A stretch of DNA of 64,000 bases from contig NC_091874.1 of assembly GCF_019399895.1 (NCBI RefSeq), forward strand, positions 4,590,501-4,654,500, in the 5' to 3' direction. Source of the stretch: Cardiocondyla obscurior. Lineage: Eukaryota > Arthropoda > Insecta > Hymenoptera > Formicidae. Of the stretch, positions 53,170-64,000 are shown piece after piece. The stretch's first letter is position 1. Each line of letters opens with the position of its first letter. The notes under the pieces are model-generated. The model saw only the letters and a program-made list of their open reading frames with translations, had not been told where the DNA came from and did not search any database. A program made the translations under genes and the position numbers.

Positions 53170-53211
53170 CTCTTTCTCTTTCTCTCTCTCTCTTTTATTT
53201 ATTTATTTCCA
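53170..53211. repeat. CT-rich tract with ATTT repeats
   Basis: Imperfect CTTT and CT units are followed by three ATTT units (ending ATTTATTTATTTCC). A pyrimidine tract of this kind can mimic a splice acceptor, but no exon follows. Confidence 0.75.
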
Positions 53212-54500
53212 ACCCTTTTATGGCATACCGATTGGTGGAACATGGCGATCCGATAAAATTGCAAAACAACTTTGGGCGATTACGCAAATTTCACGTTCCT
53301 TCGCGAAGCTATATGCGTAAAAAGATTGCGGCAGAATCTAGCAGTGCTTTAATTGCCCATAGCTCGATTGTGATTTAAGATTTTTATTTTACGTTCTCGC
53401 GTGTTTCACCATGCATTTGCTTTCGATATAGCAATAATTATTACGCAGTAATAATGCTCTTATATCGTGATTTATTTAAATAATAATAGCCACGTGTGTG
53501 AATTATTAAATAATGGATTAAACTAAAGAAACATAATTATTGCTAATGCATTAAAAGTGATGTGAATGGATAATAACTGCAATCGTTCAAAGGAAATAAC
53601 CCTGATTTGTCAATTACGTATATACACGTGTGCATAATAAAGCATACACTAGAAAAAGCGGTCCGCATCTCGAGCAGAACATAATTAAATCATATTTATC
53701 CGTTTCGTTTCGTCGTCGTCTGTCATGGTTTTCTTTTCTTTTTTTGTTTTTATGTAAGATGTCTTCGAGAATCTCTTTTCGAGTGGTACATATAAATCTT
53801 GTTACTTTAGGGGAATTGGATGTTACAAATCGACTCGTCTTTCAACTACAATAAGCATTGCGAGGCTGCATCCACTCGTCCTAATGTAAAGACGCTAAGA
53901 ACAGATGCATCGAGTGGAACGAGGTAACGGCGAAGAATTATATTATAACATGGCAGACGAGAAATATATAATATAATTTATATATACATATGTCAGTCGC
54001 GTATCCGTGTAACTTCTATCGATCGTGTGATTTGTTCGGAAATGCTCGGTGTTGTTACGCATCGCTTTCAATATTTAAATCATAAACAGATAATTGGTTA
54101 AATAAACGTTGTGCGTTTTAATTTATTTCGCGAGAGCGTTTTGCTTGTTAATTAAAATTTAGAAATATGTTTTCCCGTACAAAATTTATCACGCAAACTT
54201 ATAAACAGGAAGAGAAGGTGAGTATAACACATCCGTATTTATCAGAGAGAATCTCGCTAAAGTTTGATGCGTAAACCTTATGTAGTCTGTATAAGGGTAC
54301 CCGCCCGCGGCGAAAATGTTCGTTGCAAGCCATACGATTCTGTCGCTTCGTGCAGAAATAATTCATCTTGAGGTAACGTGGCGCACGGTGCCGCATCACT
54401 GATACACGTCTCTCTATACCGCTACTTTCTGCATGCACATCCGGGTGCAGGTAATATGTAGGTCAAATTAACAATATGTACAGCGCACACGTAAGAAACC

Positions 54501-54534
54501 GAGAGGAAAAGAGAGAGGGAGAGAGAGAGAAAAG
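54501..54534. repeat. GA-rich microsatellite
   Basis: Imperfect GAGAGGAAAAGAGAGAGGGA continuing into GA units. Low complexity, no gene beside it. Confidence 0.8.
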
Positions 54535-57500
54535 GGAACGAAAGAAAAGAGGAGATTATTAACGTTGCGCGATGAAAATAAGAGATGTCTTTTAAATCTT
54601 ACTTCGCGCGAGTGCTAATTACGTCGCCGTGTAGAGCACCCTTTGTAAATTACGCCTTTGAATAATCTCTCAAATGGAAACCACCATTATTATAAAAAAA
54701 ACCCCCTCCCCACAACTAAAAAGTAAAGTTGCATTTTAATTTTGCATTCTAAAAATTCCTTTGCAAACGTTAATTAACTCTTAAAAAGTCCAAGCATGAG
54801 ATCACTTCGCTTGTAATTTTAGATTCACCGTGATTAGCAAAAAAAAGTAGAAAAGGGAAACAATATTTATTCATTCTAAAACGCGAGTATTAATTAAAGA
54901 ATGTAAATTTAAATTTAATTTCTGTGAATTTATTTCTTTGATTTTCGCGTTGGAGTAATGAACGACCGGAAAGAAAATTACTGTCAACACTCGTTATGTA
55001 AAAGAAAACCGTGATACGGACGCTACCGGCGAACCGTTTCTCCGCGCTGAATTAAATTCTAAAATTAATCAACCGCATTATCTGCCGAAGATAGAAGCTC
55101 CGGGAGTAGATGAGGCGCGAGAGTACCGAGATGACGTCGGGAGTTACGACGAACCGCAGGGACTGTTTGCCAAATTTATCTGACGTTACGATCCGGCCTC
55201 GTGCCTTCCTGAAGGTTGGTAAACCTCGATTCCGCCCCGACGAATTTACGAGATATGGAACAACGCGGATTTGTTTATCGCATCGTGGATTCCTGTCGGT
55301 GGAGAACGATCTATAAAGCGTCTCTCGACTAGCACGCCAATCCTTCTACTTGCCTCGGGCGTATATACCGCGATTTGTATATATCATATGGAACAAACAA
55401 GAGATCAATTCACCGGCGAATGGGCTGTCGAGAGACACACGTACGTCAGTCAGCCGCTGATGGCAATTCCCGGAGGAAAAAAAAAAAAAAAAGTCACCCC
55501 ATTTTCCTCCGCTGGATTTGCCGAGAATATTTATGTCGATTAAAATATAAAATCGACCAACCAACAAAGCAGCTTACCAATCTATCTGTCCAATCGGTGA
55601 AAACTGTTTCGCGAGAGATCCACGAGGTTTAATCTCTTTAAAAGATACATTGCGCGATATAAATCGTAACTTTTTTAACTCGCGACTATAAAGGTATTGA
55701 TTTTTTTTTCTTTTTTAACTACGTTATAATGCAATTTCTGATACTGATTACCAGAATAAATAAGTACTTTTGTGGAAATTGTATTATTTTATGTGAAGAA
55801 GCGACGCCTTTTACGTGTCGCAAAATGGATTTGAAACACGACGCTGTATGTATTATAGTCTACATATGTTCGAATACGTGGAATTTATTATGACTTGGTT
55901 AAATAATTGAATTTGCACCCGGCATCACTCTGCAATATTCGTTTTTCCGTTAAACGTATTGTTGACGTTTTATATACACGTTTTTATAAAAGAAAACTTT
56001 TTTAATTGCATTAAAATCTGCATACTCGTCCCTCTTTTTCTCTTATCTTTTACAAGCAAAAGGAAGTATTGTCATTATACAGAAAGCACGATCGCGCAAA
56101 GGCACGAAAGTCTAAAGATCACGCATACCTCCCAACCTTCTTTATACACATGTATATACGTTTATATATACAATATATAAAAAAAAGAAAAATAGAACAA
56201 ATATATTTCTGCAAAGCATTTTGCTCTTATCGTTTCTAGCACGAAACTCCTTGCTTCCTAATGAAAAGAGTAAGTGGTAATCGAAGCCGTCGTCGCGACC
56301 GGTATCGTGCACACGGGTAACACGTGACAGTTTCGTAGAAATCATATTTTTAGATATACGAGATGAAATTACACGCTCGGGGCAAAAGAAAATTACATGC
56401 CTCCTAATTGTATATACGTGCAGCGCACAATCTGATGAACGTCAGACAGCTAACTTGCAAAAAAAAAAAGAGATTTTTCAATAATTACAATCGCGATGGC
56501 GTTATTAGATTCTCTTTATACTCGGAATAAAGTCTAATTACTCCAAGTATTTTTTTTCTATTTTTTAATTATCACAAATATTCGATTGATATTTTATTAC
56601 TTGCCTCTTTTTTTTTCTTCTTTTTTTTTTTAGTGTAGACGGTTTTTTAAATAGTTCTATTTTCGCAAAGTGATTTAAAAAGTAATATTTAAAAGTAATA
56701 GAAAGTGGAAATTGACCGAGGGAAAAAGAAAGAAATCGCAACGGTAGCCCATGTAATCAGGTAATCCGCAAAACAGATATTGTGGGGCTTTTATACGGCG
56801 GCAGGTAATAAAATTGTCGCCCCCGAGTAACTACAGCTGACGTATGTTTACAGACCGGACTTCTTGTAGAGACTATTAGTCCGTGGCGAGGGGGTGGTCC
56901 CTTGTTATCGGCAGCACACATTTTATATAGACTGGTACGGCGCAGATTGCGGCCGCGGTTTAACCGACGATAATGCTCCACTTGCTCCGATACGTAATGT
57001 CGGCGATATTTCGTGCCACTCGATCGTGGTTCACTTGTACAATTCTCTTCGCTCTAAAGCGAGTATTAAACGCTCTTTTGGAAAGACCTTACCCCGTGAT
57101 TGAACTGTGACCGATTGTCGTGACGATAAAGCATATTGAAACAAGTATATTAAACGTCATTTACGTTAATAATTTAATTAAATTCTTCATAAAACAAAAA
57201 AGACCTTTCTACATTTTTTTTTTACTTCTCGCATATGCATTTAATATGTGCAGAACGCCTTTAATAGTTTTATCTACATATATGTAAAATATATTATATA
57301 TTTATAAATCCTTTTGGGTGTAAAAAAAAATTACGGATAAAAAAAAGCGTTTCCGAAAAGGCTAATATTTCTCTTTCTGTCTAAAAACTTGGAAACTGGG
57401 TTTGATTAGATAACAGTTGCTACAGCTGCGAAAAGGGACCGCTGGCGGGTCGATCGAACTAGCAATTTCGCTTTAACATAAATTCGTACACGTCGCTCAA

Positions 57501-60340
57501 AGGGACAAACGTACGTCCTGATTTAGAGAAGCGCATGCTAAAAGAGCAACATTAACTCACGCTCTCGGTGGTCAAAGATTGTAATATTCATCGGATGTAA
57601 TTCTCTGTTGTGTTGATTGAAGGCTGCATCTGCTACTGCGATCGAGTTACAAAAATTATTTATGAATCTGTAATGTCACTGCGCGATAATTAGAAATAAC
57701 CACCTTTGATCTCTGCTTTTTCAGCCTGCATACTAAAGTGGAACGTTTGTCGCTTCGAGCGACGTGCGCAGATCTATATTAAAGTAATTGCCAGCTCAAT
57801 GGAGCCAGCGAGGTTCCCGCAGTAGTAGAAGTTGATATCTGATCAGATCTATCTCAATTCTAAGTAAAGAAAGAGGTATAATGGGTCCTCATTTCTCATT
57901 ATTTTCTATACGTTTAAAATAAAATATAGCTTGCTTTACGATAAGCTGAAATACCTATAATATAATTTTAATGCACCGTGCGCCCTTCGGGATTGCCAAA
58001 GTTGAAAGATACGACACGTTATTACACTTGACCTACTTCGCGTTCTCTTTCAATCTCCAAATATATAGGCGCAAAAGGGTTAAATCAACAAGCTCGGTGT
58101 TTGCCTCTACTTTCGGACGGAGATCTTCGGGATGTCATTGATGAATACGTTTAGACGACGTGGGCGCATTTGAAGGGACGACAGTCGAGAGAGGTGACTT
58201 TAGCGAGCGGGATAAAGAGAAAATGTCTGAATAGCGGGTGCCAATGAAAGGCTCTGTGAAATTGATAGAGCGAATCGGAGGCGAGGCGTGACTGAACAAA
58301 GCTGCGGGATAAAGGCCGCGCTCGAAATGCCGCCGTACATCGCGAAAGGTTAAGGTGAATTTACACGATTCGCTCTTTATTACAATCCGAAATGATCGTG
58401 AAAGCGAGTGAGACCTTCCTCTCGGATATTTCGAATACCGTCTCCCGGCCTCGCGCCGGACAATTTATTCGAGGTAATCGTCGAAAGTATCGCGTAAATT
58501 CATTCGCGGGGGACGCGCCGCGCGCGTTTTCAACTCGGCGCGGGATAAATGTCGACACACGGCATCGTTTACGACAATAGAGTGTCGGCGGCGCCGAGAA
58601 AGAAATTGAATGAATTACGATGCGTCTCTCCGCTAGCCTCTTATCTCTCGTAATGTGACTTTAATTTACGATTTGCGAGAATCCGCGGCGCGCTCACGCT
58701 CTCCACTATTTCCGCCGTACGTCAGTGCGGCTCTTTCGTAACTCCCGTTCCTCTAAAATAGGTGAATTTTTTTTCCTACGTAACTTTTTGAATTAAGCTA
58801 ATTATTAACTTTTATTATCCCGTAAAGTGAAAGACATAATACGCGGGATTAACGAAAGCGTAACGCAACGAATCCTTTTGTTACGCTCAAAAGGATCGCG
58901 ACGTAGCCTTAAAAATTACAAAATTAATTATGAATAGTCGTAAATGGTTTCGGTAATAATAAAATCTGCTTGAACCCCTCATACGTAATTCTATGTGAGA
59001 AATTAGAATAGTTTGCAAATTATTAATTGATTGTTATATTGGCGGTAATTCGGACATAATCGTTCCATGCGATCGACGAGCGGTTTCGACGTGATCCGTT
59101 CGATGATCGCGCATAAATGCACGGTTACGCGTGTCACACAGCCTGTCGATGATTTATCTGAGAACTGCCGATAACCAAACGATGGTCTTCGCAGTGATTA
59201 AATCGTCATGCGGCCGCTGGCGTGACGTTATCGGGGTCGCGCGCAAATCACAGCGGGAGAAAGGCAAAGGCGAAATTCGAACGACGTAACAATGGTGGCA
59301 GTTACAGAGGACGCGATACAATTGGCAGGCCTCACGTCGGTATATGCGGTTTCGACGGGATGATCCAAGGATGAACGGATAGAGGCCAACATTGCAACCG
59401 GGCTTTGATGCCGCGTGCCACGCAAACACGCTAAATCCGCTCGTCCAATCACCCGTTCCGGACTGATTCGACTATGCCAAAAGCTAACCCGATCCACCGA
59501 CACTCCTCTCACCGCCGGAAATCAATGCGGCAGGAATTGTTCATCGATAATCGTTGATTTATCGGCGGGCAAGTCGCGCGCCGTCGAAAGAAATTCACGT
59601 CGCCATACGCAAAAGGGACGCGAGGGACTGACGACACGCGATACATCACGGCCAAACGTCTTCGATGAAGAGATAACGGATTCGTCGCGAAATGCGCAGA
59701 ACGCTAGTTATTAGCTATCACGACGAAGGTTATTTATGAGCGAACACATATAGGTCCCTTTTAAATTTATGCGATTTTCCGCGCGCAAAAAGTAGTCATT
59801 CTTTCATAGCGGAGCGAACGCCGCGAAATAAATCGACGAAATGCGCCATAAATTTGGTTCCCGACAGTGTATTCTTAGTAGAGCCGCATGCAAAATATTT
59901 TCCAGCGCTGTGCGAGCCGCGTTTATTTTGTTCGCTCACAACGGCCAGATTAATAGTCGATCTGCCACCATTAATCCGCAAGTTTGTCCGGGCTTTAATT
60001 TAATCGCCGGTAGCGAAGGATAATATTTCGTTGTAGCAGCCGAACGCAACCGGACAGATCCCGCCCGCGTGATCGATAAATTTATCTGACGTATATTATA
60101 TTTTGGAAGAGTTCCCGCGAGAATATTTTCAAGTTTCGCGCACTCGCCGGTCGCCTGTCGCGTGCGTGACAACCGGATTATTTGTCGCCGAGCCAACTAT
60201 TAATCCCCGGTTTGTCCTAGCCAAAGATTAAATCTCCCTGGCTTACTTTTTTTGCTCTCGTAAAACGAATGAAACTAATAATAACGAAGGAACATTTCTG
60301 CCTGGAATTTTTCAGTTCACCGTCCTTCGCGAAGAACGGC

Positions 60341-60371
60341 CTCTCTCTTTCTCTCTCTCTCTCTCTTTCTC
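60341..60371. repeat. CT microsatellite
   Basis: CTCTCTCTTT, then an uninterrupted CT run, then CTTTCTCG. Low complexity only. Confidence 0.85.
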
Positions 60372-61420
60372 GTAATTTAATTTCCGAGAACCCACTTTAA
60401 TTAAAAAGAACAATCCTTTTTGCAATTAAGAAAAAATAAAATATCTGTAGTTTAAATCTTTTTAGTTTTGCATAAAAGGGCGCGCAAGCTGACTTATCAT
60501 GTGCTCACAAAAATGGTTGATTCCATAACAAGCCGTTATAAAACTATTAAAAAAATTAAGTAAAAAGAGAAATGGGTATCACAGCGCTACAAGTCCCGGA
60601 TAAGTTACTCTGAAGTCGCAGTGGAATATGGAGAGTTAACGATGACTCAAACCGCGCCGATATTTTATACGCGTATAAAATGGCTTGGGGGAACAATAAG
60701 TACAAGCTATTTATCTGACGGCGCAATATCCATTCGCTCGCGACACATAGCATTATCGATGGATGCTTGTAAATTGCATTCGAATTCGTTGACCGCGGGC
60801 AACGGCGACGTTCGCCGGCTGGCCGGACGTATTGTGCATTCTGCGAGGGTGCGACGGGGGTGGTCAAGTGCCCCGCGGACAAGAATGCACGGTGGATACG
60901 AGGGGGAGGACGATCATTTGTTCCCCTCCTTTTTTACCTTTATTCCATCGGAGCGCCTTGGTACACGATACACCACGGCTGAGAGGCACTATGATACGTG
61001 ACCGACATGAATATAATCCCTTCTCCCCTTTCATCCCCGCGTTCCGTCGTCACTTTGCGGCTGCTACACGAAACGCTATCCGCATTCCGCTGTCCCGGGG
61101 CTGCTGCGAGCTACAATGTGATCGTGGCAGATACCGTGATGGTCGTTAATACTTTTCAAACCAGTATGGTCCCTGACACGTTACATGACAACCATTCCAT
61201 CTTACGACCTTCGCCGCGGATGTATGTACAGCGAGCGAGGACAGATCATTACTCTTTTACGTGTAGAGTATGACGTACTTACAGTTAACTTCCTTCATTG
61301 CCGCGTATAAAATATGTCCGAAGTGCGCGCGGCCGTTCGCGAGGAAAAAAAAGATTTTGACAACCCGTCGTCATCATTTAAATTAGCTAATGCTTAAATA
61401 AACTTAAATCCTTTTCAGAG

Positions 61421-61444
61421 AAAAAAAAAAAAAATTTTTTTTTT
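61421..61444. repeat. A14-T10 homopolymer palindrome
   Basis: Fourteen A followed directly by ten T, able to fold back. Probably replication slippage. Confidence 0.85.
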
Positions 61445-64000
61445 ACGGTAAATGTAGCATTTATCTCTCTTATTGTCTTGTCAGTAGCTTGTGATATTAT
61501 AATTTATCTACGAATATTCGTGAGAATAAGATGCAAAAGGTGCATTCGCAGAATGTTATTAAAGCGGAAATCTGATTCGTATGCCCGTGCATGCGCGAAT
61601 CTCGGCGAGCATTTGTCGTAGACGTAACTCCACGAAGATTAATATCAAAGGTCGCGGAAAAATATCGAGCCCGATAGATATCGATTTGAACTCATTTTTC
61701 AACAACAGGAGAAAATTCTCCGGGACGACAGGATGGTGCGAAAAAAGATGCGAGACGTGAGAGAGATTGAAAGAGAAAGAAGGCTCGATCGATGCTCGAA
61801 AAACATATAATTTATGACACGATACACTCACGCAAGTCATTAATCTTTGTAAACCGCCGGCATGCGCGTTTCCACGTGACTGCCGGAAAAATTTCGACAG
61901 GAAAACTCATTGCTTACAGATTCGATGCCTGAGGCGCGAGATGCGAGCCAAGATTTCGAAACTGCATTTTTATTATCGTTTTATTCTATTATCGTCTTAT
62001 TCTCGCGGCGCAGTGACAATTCGGTGTGTTTTAATTTTAATCAGACGTACGTATTAATAAAAGAAATTAGAAGACAGATAAGGTTGAGCGAGCAAGTTAA
62101 TTTTAATAGTATTAATATAGCGTACGTTGCTATTAATAAGAACGTTACCAGACAGAAAGATCAGGAAAGTGAGAATACGTATAATTAATTCAATCAATTC
62201 AGAAGCTTTTGTGTTATCACGGCGAATTTTACTTCGAGCTGTACCACTTGCATGCACCGGTGTAGCACGCAATTCATACTGCGACGCGCTTTTCAGTGCA
62301 ATTTTCAAAATGGCGCTTTTACAGCGTGCCATCGACACGTCGTCGAATCGCGCTGCTACCCGAAAAGGCGAAGAAATTTAGGCCGAGTAATTCCCAACGT
62401 TCGCACGATCGCCGCTTCGGGCACGAATTAATTCAGAGCTTGTAATTAACCGTAATTCCATTGCGTTCGTAAATAACTTATCACGGCACGGTTGCGTCCG
62501 TGCCTAATAATAATTAATCCCGAAGCGAGCGGGCGGCGATGACGGCCGCACTCGCATGAATGTAAATGGATCTTCAACGTGAAATTTCGATGCGACAGAC
62601 GGAAATTTTACCCCAGTTATATTTATGCGGCAACGATAAATCCTCGACTTAACGAGGACACTCTTCGTAATTGCATTTTCACAAATACGAAAAAAAAAAA
62701 AAAAAAATTAAACAAAATGTACTTTAACTGAAATTGATATCAATGTTCTGTACTAAAATAAAAAAAAAATATATATAAAAATTATTATTGAAGTATATAC
62801 GTATGATTTCCACATGCATTAAATAAATTATTCTCTAGCTTAAACGCAATTACGTACAATGTCGGACGTGGTACATAAGATATATAGAACATCTCTCACT
62901 GTACTATTGCGAGTTCCTTTAAATATAATCCACACGAAACGCATAGCTACCCTATCATTCTATCACTGAAAGACCCTTTCGAAGGGCCAAGTTTCCTATT
63001 TTGGATTCGAAACATCTCGAGTGCGCTTGTCTCACAGTTGCAGGGTGTATCTTACACAGACCGTATTTCTACTATAAGAGAAGGCAAGTTGGACAGTGAG
63101 ACGGGCAGTGGATCCGAATAGTACACTGCAAGTATAGTTACGATCCGTCCGAATACGAGCTGCAAAGCCTTCCGTACGCTTCGTTGCTCGTAATCCCTAA
63201 GTACATATATGCGAACGCGCCGAACGAGTGAACTATCCGAATTGAACTTAATAAAAGTCACCGGTTTCACTAGCGATACCATTTTTACGTAAAACAGAGA
63301 CGACGTTACAATTTCATCAACATTCAGCCGTCTACTTCATCAACGAGCGCGATTGGAATCGACATTCTTTTAAAAATACGTCAATTATTCTTGATAATAC
63401 CGGAGTTTTAGCGTGAATTTTTAACTCCCGCAAAAGAAATTCTATGCTCCTCCGCCCGTTGAAATTTTCACATCTTATATTAATGTATATATTCTGGCGC
63501 GTAGATTACGTAGCAGTGCATTCACGTGCTATCGTTACGGACTCGTATATTTTGCATGACGCCGATACGGCCGCGCGAGCAACTTGTCTTCGTTAGACGG
63601 GCAGTTATCTCAAACTTGTTCGTCTCTCATAATTCTTATCAGCCCCGCAACTCTCGATGTGGATCGCGGAAACGGGGGAGTTCGTTTCACAAAGTGGCCG
63701 CGCCGCGCGAATAGAGGTCACGCGGAGGGAATTCAAAGAAAGTTCATCGTTGGGAATCGAGAACGAATGGTGTCTCCGCGACTTGTGCATTAAACTCATT
63801 ACGAGCGGAGGAGCCAGATACCGCGCCGCCTCCGCGTTGTCGGCGTAGTTAAAACGCGCACCGGTGACAATAAGGCATTTCGGCGCCGGCGACTAAACTT
63901 CCGCTCGCGAGCGCGATATTACCTCTCAAAGTCCTCTCATTACTGACAAGCGATAATCCTCTGAATTTGTACATTCGCCGACAACTTTGACGTTCGACGG

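Larger units (their letters stand above)
47315..64000 (+). other. Long downstream intron of the dpr gene (no next exon found)
   Basis: The next dpr exon should begin with codons for VSWIRKRD after a pyrimidine tract. I saw no match on the + strand to the window's end, which makes this intron at least 16.7 kb. Long introns are usual for dpr genes. A CpG-rich patch lies at 50840-51180. Microsatellites and A/T runs are listed separately. No other gene is supported; weak exon-like stretches are in the findings. Confidence 0.55.

Noticed and set aside
1..64000. CRISPR arrays, bacterial operons, rRNA, known insect miRNA seeds and TTAGG telomere repeats were looked for.
   Set aside because: No regularly spaced repeats, ribosomal sequence or mature miRNA that I could recall was seen.

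Overview
The window looks like a non-model insect genome, most likely a hymenopteran such as an ant. It is AT-leaning but rich in CpG, full of A/T homopolymers and short microsatellites, and has very low coding density. Introns and exons follow metazoan GT-AG rules, and there is no sign of operons or bacterial signals. The organism call is inference from composition plus one recognisable protein fragment.

The only piece I can tie to a known family is one internal exon on the + strand at 47148-47314. It encodes the start of the first immunoglobulin domain of a Dpr (defective proboscis extension response) neuronal cell-surface protein. Dpr proteins pair with DIP partners to specify synaptic contacts, and their genes have very long introns. 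No partner exon was found here, so most of the + strand around it is probably dpr intron: at least 16.7 kb downstream, and an unknown share upstream.

Region by region. 1-2706 holds nothing recognised. 2707-3014 holds two well-formed exons of an unrecognised minus-strand transcript. 3190-5049 is a tandem array with two-level organisation: about 1.0-kb dimers, each made of two related halves that share a tail but differ in the head. It lies directly upstream of the minus-strand exons. 8876-9113 is a short element with 50-base inverted ends, either a MITE or a hairpin-RNA source. 9114-38180 is non-coding in appearance, with scattered hairpins, microsatellites and a few weak exon candidates. 38180-38870 is a GC/CpG-rich island followed by a short signal-peptide-like stretch. 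41828-42445 contains the longest open frame of the window (205 codons, minus strand), unrecognised. 47148-47314 is the dpr exon, and the rest is intron-like.

No tRNA, rRNA, CRISPR array, transposase or complete protein-coding gene could be supported. The best leads for something undescribed are the dimeric array beside the spliced minus-strand transcript, the 8.9-kb inverted-repeat element, and the 205-codon frame.
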